From Ephydatia muelleri (taxonomy: Eukaryota; Porifera; Demospongiae; Spongillida; Spongillidae): a stretch of DNA of 64,000 bases. Under the pieces are notes generated by a model. The model did not search any database. It was not told the origin of the DNA and worked only from the letters and a program-made list of their open reading frames with translations. This document shows, piece by piece, positions 21,880 to 35,704 of the stretch (positions are counted from its first letter, which is position 1; each line of letters starts with the position of its first letter). The stretch spans positions 5,666,151 through 5,730,150 of the forward strand of contig JABACO010000006.1 of assembly GCA_013339895.1 (NCBI GenBank), given 5' to 3'. The position numbers and the translations under genes were made by a program.

Positions 21880-24830
21880 TTGCATAACACACACATGACA
21901 TACACACACAGACACACACATGCACACACACACACATGACATACACACACAGACACACAAATGCACACACAGACACACTAACGCACACACACACATGACA
22001 TACACACACAGACACACAAATGCACACACAGACACACTAACGCACACACACACATGACATACACACACAGACACACAAATGCACACACAGACACACTAAC
22101 GCACACACATACACACACACACAGGCACACACAGACACATGACATACACACACAAACACACAAATGCACACACAGACACACTAACGCACACACACACAGA
22201 CACACACATGACATACTCACAGACGCATACAAACACACACACACAGACACAAATGCACACACACACTCACACAGACACAGACACACTAACGCACGCACAC
22301 ACACACACAAACGCACAGACACACACATGACATACACACAGACGCATACAAACACACACAGACAAACGCACACACACACACTAACGCACACAGACACACA
22401 CATGACATACACACAGACGCATACAAACACACGCACACAGATACACAGACACACACATGGACACACAAAACACATATGACAAACACACACACACGCACAC
22501 ACACACATGGAAATACACACTAGCACACACAGACACACATGCACACACACATGCATGAAATACACACTAGCACACACATGCACACACAGGCACACACAGA
22601 CACACATGCATGAAATACACACTAGCACACACATGCACACACAGGCACACACAGACACACATGCATACACACAGACGCATTCAAACACACACACAGACAC
22701 ACTAACGCACACACACACAAACGCACACACACACATGACATACACACAGACGCATACAAACACACACACACAGATACACAGACACACACATGGACACACA
22801 AAACACGACACACATATGACAAACACACACACGCACACACACACACGTACACACACACACATGGAAATACACACTAGCACACACAGACACACATGCACAC
22901 ACACACACCAGCACACACATGCACACACAGACACACATGACATACACACACAGACACACAAATGCACACACAGACACACTAACGCACACACACACACACA
23001 AACGCACACAGACACACACATGACATACACACAGACGCATACAAACACACACACACAGATACACAGACACACACATGGACACACAAAATTAAACACACAA
23101 CACACATATGACAAACACACACACACACACACGTACACACACACACATGGAAATACACACTAGCACACACACACATGCACACACACATGCATGAAATACA
23201 CACTAGCACACACAGGCACACACAGACACACTAACACACACAGACACACAAATGCAAAAAACAGACACACAAATGCACACACAGACACACTAACGCACAC
23301 ACACACACAGACACACTAACGCACACACACACAGACACTCTAACGCACACACACACAGACACACACACAGACACACTAACGCACACACACACACACAGGC
23401 ACACACACACAGGCACACACACACATGACATGCACACACAGACACACAAATGCACACACAGACACACTAACACACACACACAAACGCACACACAGACACG
23501 CACATGACATACACATAGACGCATACAAACACACACAGACACACTAACGCGCACACACACTCACACAGACACACACAGACACATGACATACACACACACA
23601 GACACACTAACGCACACAGACACACACATGACATACACACTGACGCATACAAACACACACACACAGACACACAGACACACACATGACATACACACAGATG
23701 CATACAAACACACACACACACAGATACACAGATACACACATGGACACACAAAACACACGACACGCATATGACAAACACATACACGCACACACACACACGT
23801 ACACACACACACACACATGGAAATACACACTAGCACACACAGACACACATGCACACACACATGCATGAAATACACACTAGCACACACATGCACACACAGA
23901 CACACATGCATACACACAGACGCATACAAATACACACACCCAGACACACTAACGCACAAATGCACATACAGACACACATGACATACACATACAAAAACAC
24001 ACAGACACACTAACACACACAGACACACACATGACATACACACAGACGCATACAAACATACACACACACAGATACACAGACACACACATGGACACACAAA
24101 ACACGACACACATATGACAAACACACACACGCACACACACACACGTACACACACACACATGGAAATACACACTAGCACACACAGACACACATGCAGACAC
24201 ACATGAATGAAATAACATGCACACACAGGCACACACAGACACACATGCATACACACAGATGCATACAAACACACACACAGACACACTAACGCACACACAC
24301 ACACAAACGCACACAGACACACACATGACATACACACAGACACATACAAAAAAAACACACACACACACTAACGCACACACAGACACACACATGACATACA
24401 CACAGACGCATACAAACACACAGATACACAGACACACATGGACACACAAAACACATGACACAGACATATGAAAAACACACACACACATGCACACACACAT
24501 GAAAATACACACTAGCACACACAGACACACATGCATACACAGGTACACACGAAATACACAGACACACAGGAACATACACACACGACAGACACATACACAC
24601 AAACACACAGACACGCAGACTTGCACACAGACTCGCACACACAAAATACATATAGACACACATGCACAGACACAACAGACACACACTCACAGATACACAC
24701 ACAATACACACAGACACACATACAGATACACACATGCACACAGACACACACACAGATATACAGACGCACACACAGACTCGCACATGTGCACAGACACGTG
24801 TTACACAAAGCACACACTGTTGTTCATGTG
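21880..24830. repeat. Complex CA satellite with higher-order units, 2.95 kb
   Basis: CA-rich DNA made of short words (ACACAGACACAC, ACATGACATACAC, CAGACGCATACAAAC, GGAAATACACACTAGCAC). A longer unit of roughly 280-350 bp recurs, marked by ATGGACACACAAAACAC near 22,460, 22,790, 23,075, 23,740, 24,090 and 24,440, followed each time by CATATGACAAACACAC and ATGGAAATACACACTAG. The long open frames in it reflect the repeat composition only. It lies between the P1 arm and the 8.1-kb palindrome. Confidence 0.95.
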
Positions 24831-25692
24831 GAAAAAAACAGTAGTGCTCTCTGATAATGATGGTACACACATTTTCTCTCACTGAATGCCTTCTCTGCAC
24901 ATGCATTTTTGATCTATCCATTGAACAGCTCATGAGACCATGAGACATGTCTACACATGTAGGTACATGTAGCAACGTGTACACTGTAGTGTCATAGGAG
25001 TGGTCCTTTATGCATACATTGTGTCCTTATAGGACTGTCCCCTGACAAGGGACAAGTCATACATGTAAAGATATGCCATGCAATGGTTAGCAAACAAGCT
25101 CAAAAGGCTTCTGAGTGCTCGTGGAATGATGAATATTGCTATCCATTGTGTCTGTGTAAACTTACCACGGGCCCTGACCTACCGCAATCAGCAATGATAG
25201 GGTAATTCATCGCCAGGCAGAACCATCGCCCTTCAAAAAAAAAACTGCGTGGTACATCCTTCTTCAACAAGAAGAGGCAGCACCGTGTTGTGTGTCGCAC
25301 TGTACTAATTTGTATGCAGTAAATGAAATGACTACTCGTAGAAGGTTATAGCAAGGCACTACATACTTTGTACTTATGGTGAGGAACAGCAATCTGAGTT
25401 CATGTACACTCGTTTAATTCGCTGCATTCAATTAGTGCGACATGGGACACACAACATTGTGCTGATGAAAACAGTAGGCCTGTGAGACCTGCGATGAAAT
25501 TATTGTACCTCCCTTATCGTTGCAGATCGTGGTAGGTCAGGTAAGTTTACACAGACATAACGATTGCAAGCTAGTAACGATATTCATTATACTGTACTCC
25601 GAAAAGGCTTTTTTACAGCACTTGTACAGAGTGCTAGATGAGAGAAGAGTATACGTCTGCTTGCAACAATACAGAGGAAACACACAGATATT

Positions 25693-25834
<142 letters not shown>

Positions 25835-26509
25835 CAGGATGTACAGACGCATTTGCACAACATATACACATGCATCAGGGTGTGTGAACCAACATGAGGG
25901 CATGTTCATGTACTCTGTGTGAGCTAAATATTGTATGGGCAAAGAGAGACTCAAGTCTCTGCAACTGGTACACAAGCCACCTAGCTGAGTAGTGGAGGCA
26001 TAAAGCGGAATGATAAGAAGTTGTTCAAGGATCAAGGATTTTGCCAAACAGGAAAGCTTTATTACACAATTGTACTTAACTACAAAAAGATGGATGTGAG
26101 TGTGTAAGAACTTAAAGTCTTATGCACGTTGCTGCAGGGACCCTCCACACACACACCACAATTTTTGGCCAACTGTGTAAATCTCATCAAGGAATGATAG
26201 CCGACAACAACTTTTTCGATGACAACATCGTATGCATCATGAAAATTCGTGCATCTCTACATGTAGACTTGTATATTTAATTATTCATTTTGCTCAAAAG
26301 AAATCAGCCACCCCCCCCCCCTTCCCCCACACACTTTTTAATATTGTACCATGGGCCCAGTGCTGTGGTGAATACAGTGATATACTTTGCCACATGCATA
26401 CAGTGGTACGGCACACCAATCCTTTGGGGGCTGAGGACCAATTCTTTGGGAGTATATGACATAGAGCTCACACTTTAGAGACGGTACATACACATAGGTA
26501 CATGTAGCT

Positions 26510-27530
26510 ACATGTGTGTCTGTATATGTGTGTGTCTGTGTGTATGTCGTGTGTGTATCTGTGTGTCCATGTGTGTGCATGTGTGTCTCTGTGTGAGTCT
26601 GCATGTGTGTATCTATGTGTATTTCGTGTGTGTGTCTATATGAATTTTTTTGTATGAGTCTGTGTGCATGTATGTCTGCGTGTCTGTGTATTTCATGTGT
26701 GTGTCTGTAGGTGTGTTTGTGTATTTCGTGCGTGTGTCTTTGTGTGCTTGTGTGTCTGTGTGTCTGTTGTGTGTGTATGGCATGTGTGCATCTTGTGTGT
26801 GCGTGTTGTGTGTCTGTGCATGTGTGTGCGTCTGCATGTGTGTGTCTGTGCATGTGTGTGTCTATGCTTGTGTGTCCATGTGTGCCCGCGTCTGTGTGTC
26901 TGTCTGTCGTGTGTCTGTGAATTTCGTGTGTGTGAATCTGTGTCCATGTGTGTCTGTGCATGTCTGTGTGTATGTCGTGTGTGTGTCTGTGTATTTCATG
27001 TGCATGTCTGTGTGTATCTCTGTGCATGTCTGTGTGTGTCTGTGTCTGTGTATGTGTCTGTCGTGTGGGAGTTTGTTGTGTGGGTCTATGCGTGCCTGTG
27101 TGTGTGTGTGTCTGTGTGTGCATCTGTGTGTGTGTGTCTGTGCATGCCTGCATGTGTCTGTGTGTATGTGTCTGTGTGTGTGTCTGTGTGTGTGTCTGTG
27201 TGTGTGTCTGTGTGTGTGCCTCTGTGTATGTGTCTGTGTGTGTGTGTCTGTGTGTGTGTCTATGTGTGTGTCTGTGTGTGTGTCTGTGTGTATGTTGTGT
27301 GTGTGTCTATGTGTGTGTGTCTGTGTGTGTGTGTGTCTGTGTGTGTGTGTGTCTGTCTGTGTGTTGTGTGTGTGTCCATGTGTACCTGTGTGTCCGTGTC
27401 CGTATGTGTGTGTGTTTGTGGGTGTATGTCATGTGTGTGTCTGTGTATCTATGTGTTGTGTGTGAGCGTTTTTGCATGTGTATTGCCACATTTATACAGT
27501 GGTGTGTGTGTGCAAGTTTGGTGTGTGTGT
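26510..27530. repeat. Complex GT satellite in left palindrome arm
   Basis: Words such as TGTGTCTGTGTGTATGTCG and GTGTATTTCATGTGTGTGTC are arranged irregularly. The partner in the right arm is the CA satellite at 30,050-31,065. Open frames here are compositional. Confidence 0.95.
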
Positions 27531-27785
27531 GCAAGTGTGCAATGTTTGTGTACATTTAGAGTACCAGATGGGGACACAATGTAGTCAATCCTTGGAGACA
27601 CGATACATGTACAGAAAGCTTGGTACACAAATTTACATAGAATCAGTGGTCTGTACAGGCATGCACAAGTACAGTTGAATTGACATGTGCATGTGACAAT
27701 GTTTGTGAGTGAGAGTGTTCGTACCATCATCAGACAGGTGTATTGTTTGCCACATGTATAACTGGTGTGTGCAAGTACGCTGTAC

Positions 27786-27941
<156 letters not shown>

Positions 27942-29650
27942 TTGTGTATAAGAAAATATGCCATACGATAGTGTACAGGGCCATGTACGCAACAATGCAA
28001 GTGTGTGCACAAGTGGGAGCCAGCATGAGTTCATGTACTATGTGTGAGCTGAAAGTTGTGTGAGACCGAAATCATTGCAATCGTAGCCGAGTGGGCGTGG
28101 CAGATATAAGACGATGATTTTAGCAAGATGATGGCAAATAGGAAAGCTTTATTACACGACTAGAGGATGATGTGAGTGCGTAGCAAATAGCCTTACGCCT
28201 GCCGTTTTGAATACTGCCGGCGACGTGGGAGGCGCAAGGTTATACTGCAACTATTCACTTGGGTCCGTTAATTTGGTACGATCGTCTGGAACTGAGCAGC
28301 GTCTTCTTTTAACTTTCCCGCATAAAATCACTGCCTGAGTGAGACAAAAACAGTTGGGAACGGCTAGCTTAGTTTAAGGGAGAAATGGGCGGAACAAAGA
28401 AGTTATCAAAATTTATTGTGGATTGGGAGAATGGAACACGGGTTGCATGCAAAAATGGTGCAATCGAGCGGGAAATGTGCATTAACTTTGCACAGCTGTA
28501 TCTCCGTGACGGATGGAGTAAAAATTAACGAACTGAACACATCAATAGCAACAGGACCCCTGTACGTGCATACTGAATTTGAAGCGATTTAAACTCTCCT
28601 AGCTGAAGATGTGGCGGTTTTGAACCCCATGGGGTATCGGACTTTGTAGCATCAGCAAGGAACTAGTGCAAGGCCCCAAAATAAGTTTTCCCGTAGTGAA
28701 ATGGTGTAGTATGAAGTGTTGAAAATAGGAAGTCGATAGCGTTAACCGTTGGGAAGTTATAGCGATTCACCCGCGATGCATTATTATAACATTTTATAAT
28801 ATATCCGTGGGGCAATTACTGTCCCAAATGTTATAAAAATACATCGCGCTATAACTTCCCAACGGTTAACGCTATCGACCTCCTATTTTCAACACTTCAT
28901 ACTACACCATTTCACTACTGGGAAACCTATTTTGGGGCCTTGCACTAGTTCCTTGCTGATGCTACGAAGTCCGATACCCCATGGGGTTCAAAACCGTCAC
29001 ATCTTCAGCTAGGAGAGTTTAAATCGCTTCAAATTCCGTATGTACGTACAGGGGTCCTGTTGCTATTGATGTGTTCAGTTCGTTAATTTTTACTCTATCC
29101 GTCACGGAGATACAGCTGTGCAAAGTTAATGCACATTTCCCGCTCGATTGCACCATTTTTGCATGCAACCCGTGTTCCATTCTCCCAATTTTGATAACTT
29201 CTTTGTTCCGCCCATTTCTCCCTTAAACTAAGCTAGCCGTTCCCAACTGTTTTTGTCTCACTCAGGCAGTGAGTTTATGCGGGAAAGTTAAAAGAAGAAG
29301 AACGCTGCTCAGTTCCAGACGATCGTACCAAATTAACGGACCCCAAGTGAATATAACCTTGCGCCTCCCACGTCGCCGGCAGTATTCAAAACGGCACGCG
29401 TAAGGCTATTTGCTAGCACTCACATCATCCTCTAGTCGTGTAATAAAGCTTTCCTATTTGCCATCATCTTGCTAAAATCATCGTCTTATATCTGCCACGC
29501 CCACTCGGCTACGATTTCGGTCTCACACAACTTTCAGCTCACACATAGTACATGAACTCATGCTGGCTCACACTTGTGCACACACTTGCATTGTTGCGTA
29601 CATGGCCCTGTACACTATCGTATGGCATATTTTCTTATACACACACCACA

Positions 29651-29739
<89 letters not shown>

Positions 29740-30049
29740 ATGTACAGCATACTTGCACACACCAGTTATACATGTGGCAAACAATACACCTGTCTGATGA
29801 TGGTACAAACACTTTCACTCACAAACATTGTCACATGCACATGTATTCTATTCAATTCAACTGTACTTGTGCTTGCCTGTACAGACCACTGATTCTATGT
29901 AGATTTGTGTACCAAGCTTTCTGTACATGTATCGTGTCTCCAAGGATTGAATACATTGTGTCCCCATCTGGTATTCTAAATGTACACAAACATTGCACAC
30001 TTGCACACACACACCACTGTATAAATGTGGCAATACACATGCAAAAACG

Positions 30050-31065
30050 CTCACACACAACATATAGATACACAGACACACACATGACATACACACACAC
30101 ATACGGACACAGACACACAGGTACACATGGACACACACACAACACACAGACACACACACACAGACACACACACACAGACAAACACACATAGACACACACA
30201 CAACATACACACAGACACACACACACAGAGACACACACACACAGACACATACACAGACGCACACACACACAGACACACACACACATAGACACACACACAA
30301 CATACACACAGACACACACACAGACACACACAGACACACACACACAGACGCACACACACAGACACACAGACACACAGACACACACACACACAGACACTCA
30401 CACAGACACATACACACAGACACATACACACAGACACATGCAGGCATGCACAGACACACACACACAGACGCACACACAGACACACACACACAGGCACGCA
30501 TAGACCCACACAACACACTCTGACACGACAGACACATACACAGACACAGACACACACAGACATGCACAGAGACACACACACAGACATGCACATGAAATAC
30601 ACAGACACACACACGACATACACACAGACTCATACACGACAGACAGACACACAGACGTGGGCACACATGGACACACAAGCATAGACACACACATGCACAG
30701 ACACACACATGCAGACGCACACACATGCACAGACACACACACGCACACACAAGATACACACATGCCATACACACACAACAGACACAGACACACAAGCACA
30801 CAAAGACACACACACGAAATACACAAACACACCTACAGACACACACATGAAATACACAGATACGCACACAGATACGCACACAGACATACATGCACACAGA
30901 CTCATACACATATAGACACACACACGAAATAGACACACACAGAGACACACATGCACACACATGGACACACAGATACACACACGACATGGACACACAGATA
31001 CACACACGACATACACACAGACACACACATATACAGACACACATGTAGCTACATGTACCTGTGTG
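30050..31065. repeat. Complex CA satellite in right palindrome arm
   Basis: Reverse-complement partner of the GT satellite at 26.5-27.5 kb, with the same order of rare words (ATGCAGGCATGCACAGAC, ACGACAGACACATACAC) but several small length differences. Confidence 0.95.
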
Positions 31066-31566
31066 TATGTACCGTCTCTAAAGTGCGAGCTCTATGTCAT
31101 ATACTCCCAAAGAATTGGTTCTCAGCCCCCATAGGATTGGTGTCCCGTACCACTGTATGCATGTGGCAAAGTATATCACTGTATTCACCACAGCACTGGG
31201 CCCCATGGTACAATATTAAAAAGTGTGTGTGTGGGGGGGGGGGGGCTGCATGGCTGATTTCTTTTGAGCAAAATGAATAATGAAATATACAAGTCTACAT
31301 GTAGAGATGCACGAATTTATTTTTAATCATGATGCGTACGATGTTGTCATCGAAAAAGTTGTTGTCGGCTATCTTTCCTGATGAGATTTACACAGTTGGC
31401 CAAAAATTGTGGTGTGTGTGTGTGGAGGGTCCCTGCAGCAACGTGCATAAGACTTTAAGTTCTTACACACTCACATCCATCTTTTTGTAGTTAAGTACAA
31501 TTGTGTAATAAAGCTTTCTTGTTTGGCAAAATCCTTGATCCTTGAACAACTTCTTATCATTCTTTA

Positions 31567-31738
31567 AGGCCGGCATACACGGGGCGACTTCCTGCCGATT
31601 TGTCGCATGCAACTCAAATGAATATGGACAAATGTTCCGCAAACCATCAGTAAACTAAACAATTACGGAACTTTTACCCATATTCATTCGAGTTGCATGC
31701 GACAAGTCGGCAGGAAGTCGCCCCGTGTATGCCAGCCT
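31567..31738. mobile_element. 172-bp MITE, PIF/Harbinger-like, TTA target duplication
   Basis: The element begins AGGCCGGCATACACGGGGCG and ends with the inverted copy CGCCCCGTGTATGCCAGCCT. Inverted arms extend about 60 bp and are flanked by TTA on both sides (31,564-31,566 and 31,739-31,741), the target signature of PIF/Harbinger elements. The matching site in the left palindrome arm near 26,002 is empty (GGCATAAAGCGG). The insertion therefore happened after the palindrome formed. Confidence 0.88.
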
Positions 31739-31908
31739 TTATGCCTCCACTACTCAGCTAGGTGGCTTGTGTACCAGTTGCAGAGACTTGAGTCTCTTTT
31801 TGCCCATACAATATTTAACTCACACAGAGTACATGAACATGCCCTCATGTTGGTTCACACACCCTGATGCATGTATATATGTTGTGCAAATGCGTCTGTA
31901 CATCCTGA

Positions 31909-32041
<133 letters not shown>

Positions 32042-32429
32042 AATCTCTGTGTGTTTCCTCTGTATTGTTGCAAGCAGACGTATACTCTTAGCACTCTGTA
32101 CAAGTGCTCGTCTGACCTGTAAAAAAGCCTTTTCGGAGTACAGTATAATGAATATCGTTACTAGCTTGCTATCGATATGTCTGTGTAAACTTACCTGACC
32201 TACCACGATCTGCAACGATAAGGGAGGTACACTGTACCATCGCAGGTCTCACAGGCCTACTGTTTTCATCAGCACAATGTTGTGTGTCCCATGTCGTACT
32301 AATTGAATGCAGCGAATTAAACGAGTGTACATGAACTCAGATTGCTGTTCCTCACCATAAGTACAAAGTATGTAGTGCCTTCTACGAGTAGTCATTTAAT
32401 ATACACATAAAAATTAGTACAGTGTGCTC

Positions 32430-32510
32430 TTAGTCTCGTACCCAGAACCAGATTCCCAACAGCTGCGCCACCCGCAGCTGTTGGGAATCTGGGTCTGGGT
32501 ACGAGACTAA
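32430..32510. mobile_element. 81-bp hairpin element 'TTAGTCTCGTACCCAGA'
   Basis: Two inverted arms of about 38 bp with almost no loop, starting TTAGTCTCGTACCCAGA and ending TCTGGGTACGAGACTAA. The left palindrome arm near 25,270 lacks it. Related termini ('GGGCACGAGACTA', 'GTCTCGTGCCCA') occur at 36,187, 44,967 and 59,436, so it is one of a small family. Confidence 0.85.
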
Positions 32511-32931
32511 GGCTGCCTCTTCTACCACGCAGTTTTTTATGAAGGGCGATGGTTCGATGAATTACCCTATCATTGCTGATTGCGGTAGGTCAGGGCCATG
32601 GTAAGTTTACACAGACACAATGGATAGCAATTTCATCATTCCACAAGCACTCAAGATAAACAGAAGCCTCTTGAGCTTGTTAGCAAACCATGGCATGTAT
32701 GACTGTCCCTTGTGTCAGGGGACAGTCCTATAAGGACACAATGTATGCATAAAGGACCACTCCTATGACACTACAGTGTACACGTTGCTACATGTACCTA
32801 CATGTGTAGACATGTCTCATGGTCTCATGAGCTGTTCAATGGATAGATCAAAAATGCATGTGCAAAGAAGGCATTCAGTGAGAGAAAATGTGTGTACCAT
32901 CATTATTAGAGAGCACTACTGTTTTTTTACA

Positions 32932-34135
32932 TACACACAGACACACAAATGCACACACAGACACACTAACACATGACATACACACACAGACACACTAACG
33001 CACACACACATACACACACAGACACACAAATGCACACACAGACACACTAACGCACACACACATACACACATGACATACACACAGACGCATACAAACACAC
33101 ACAGACACACTAACGCACACACACACACTCACACAGACACACACACACAGGCACACACAGACACACAAATGCACATGCACACACACACTAACGCATACAC
33201 ACACACTAATGCACACAGACATACACATGACATACATACAAACACACGCACACAGATACACAGACACACACATGGACACACAAAAAACACGACACACATA
33301 TGACAAACACACACACACGCACACACACACACGTACACACACACATGGAAATACACACTAGCACACAGACACACATGCACACACACATGCATGAAATACA
33401 CACTAGCACACACAGACACACTACATACACACAGACGCATTCAAACACACACACACAGACACACTAACGCACACACACACAAATACACACACGCACACAT
33501 GACATATACACATACACACACACAGACACACTAACGCACACACACACACTAACGCACACACACACACACACTAACGCACACAGACACACACATGACATAC
33601 ACACAGACGCATACAAACACACACACACACAGATACACAGACACACATGGACACACAAAACACACGACACACATATGACAAACACACACACGCACACACA
33701 CACACGTACACATACACACATGGAAATACACACTAGCACACACAGACACACATGCACACACACATGCATGAAATACACACTAGCACACACATGCACACAC
33801 AGACACACATGACATACACACACAGACACACTAACACACACACATGACATACACACACAGACACACAAATGCACACACAGACTGCATTTCAATTTGTGTA
33901 CCAAACACACACATGCACATGCACAGGCACACACACACCACATGACATACACACACACATGACATACACACACAAATGCACACACAGACACACTAACGCA
34001 CACACACACAGACACACAAATGCACACACAGACACACTAATGCACACACACACACACACACACACACAGGCACACAGACACATGACATACACACGCAGAC
34101 ACACAAATGCACACACAGACACACTAATAAATCAC
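32932..34135. repeat. Complex CA satellite, second block of the 21.9-24.8 kb family
   Basis: Same words and the same higher-order marker (ATGGACACACAAAA near 33,272 and 33,648, CATATGACAAACACAC, GGAAATACACACTAGCAC) as the block at 21,880-24,830, in the same orientation. The palindrome symmetry stops at its left border. A fragment TGCATTTCAATTTGTGTACC near 33,882 also matches the border of the first block near 21,855. Confidence 0.93.
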
Positions 34136-35269
34136 AGATAACTTGAGCCGAACCCTACAAACCAGGTCAATGTCTGCATCTGAAGGGCAATCAGTGGCTG
34201 AGTTGTCTGTAAAAACACTTCAGTTAATGCGAAATGATGAATCGTTTGATGCATTCTTCAGATTGGTGAACTGCTTCCGTGAGCAAACGGGTACAAGTTC
34301 TCCCAAACTACCCCGTAAGAGACAAGTTCCTAGTCGCTTTGAAGCTGGAGAGGGGAAAGAATCATACAATGATAGTAGTATTGAGGATCATTATAGACGA
34401 CTGTATTTTGAGGTACTGGATTTAGCAGTTACAGGGATATCACAGCGGTTCAACCAACCTGGCTACTCCATCTATAAGAATCTTGAAAATTTGCTGGTTT
34501 ATGCAGCCAACCAAAAACCATTTGATGAACAACTTTGTGCAGTACTTAGTCACTACGGTGATGATCTTGCATCTTGTCAACTCTCTGCTCAGCTACAGAT
34601 TTGGGGGGCCTATTTTGCAGAGCATTGTGAGCCAGTGTCTCTGCGTGATTGCATTCAAGCACTACAGAAAATGTCAGCCACACAGAAAGAATTGCTTAGT
34701 GAAGTGTGCAAATTGGCGCGACTGATTCTTGTAATGCCTGCAACGAATGCTTCTAGTGAACGCAGCTTTTCTTCAATGAGACGCTTGAAGTCATACTTGC
34801 GGAATACTATGTGTCAAAGCAGACTAAACCATGTAATGTTGTTAAACATCCATCAGGAGAAGCTAGACGCTTTATCGATGGATGATATTGCCGAGGAATT
34901 CATTCAAGGAAATGATCATAGGCTTCGGCTTTTTGGACGCGTCTGAACTGAATAAATGATCAAGTAAAACTTTATTTGGTGCATAAATATAATTGCATGT
35001 ATCTTTGTGAAAACGTCTCTCATTTAATAACGAGCCGCACCCCAATAAGCATTTTAAATGTACAATCGCAATTTCGAATTCATTGCCGTGATTTTTGGGC
35101 GGCGAACCTGCGAACTGGTGAAATTCCTTATGGTTTAGGACATTAATAACGCACAACTTGCAAAGCTTCTGGGGCTCTGCCCCAGACCCCGATGGGGGAG
35201 CTTACAGCGCTCCCCCATGCCCCCTAGCTGGGCGGGAGGGGGTTGAACCCCCTCCCGGACCCACCCCTG
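34136..35269 (+). mobile_element. 5'-truncated hAT element (right half)
   Basis: The segment starts abruptly at the CA satellite and ends in a G/C-rich tail, 'GGGAGGGGGTTGAACCCCCTC' trimmed here to its core GGGTTGAACCC, then ACCCACCCCTG at 35,269. Reversed, this reads CAGGGGTGGGT, a typical hAT end. Only the C-terminal third of the transposase remains. No left terminus or target duplication is visible. Confidence 0.75.
34143..34946 (+). pseudogene. hAT transposase C-terminal third
   Basis: An open frame of 267 codons (no ATG until 34,170) encodes the ZMYM1-like hAT C-terminus. It runs from 'ISQRFNQPGYSIYKNLENLL' through 'ELLSEVCKLARLILVMPATN' to the dimerisation motif 'ASSERSFSSMRRLKSYLRNT' and the tail 'LNHVMLLNIHQEKLDALSMD'. 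The frame is intact to its natural stop, but the N-terminal zinc finger and the catalytic region are missing, so it is a fragment. It differs clearly from the hAT at 9.3-12.6 kb and so belongs to another family. Confidence 0.85.
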
Positions 35270-35396
35270 CGTCTCCACCCACCTAATTATTTATTCATTT
35301 GCCGACCAATGTTTTATACAATACGACGATGGATTTCCAGGCATCTTTCATTCTGGACCAGCTGTGTACAATGATGGCGATGACATCATTTTTAAT

Positions 35397-35448
35397 GAAA
35401 CTAGATCACGCGATGAAAAGGACCCTTTTCATCGCGTGATCTAGTTTC
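35397..35448. repeat. Perfect 24-bp hairpin
   Basis: The 24-nt arms at 35,397-35,420 and 35,425-35,448 (GAAACTAGATCACGCGATGA and four more bases) match perfectly around the four-base loop GACC. It lies between the truncated hAT and the giant element. Confidence 0.95.
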
Positions 35449-35704
35449 TAGTTGCATAATTCATATATTTCTATGATTGGATAATAGCCGTATATCACGA
35501 AATTTTGAAATAAGTTTAATTTGCTGTCCGCAACCACAGCAAATTAATCATTGCTTCCAATAATAGAAATTTCCCATTTATGGATTATGCATTCTAAAGA
35601 AAATCGGGTGCGGTTCAGAAAAGCGTTGTTGAAGCGAAAGATGCCTATGTTGATGGTGCTTGGGTTGTTTATACCGGCGTTATTCGTCGTGGCTAACAGT
35701 GAGT

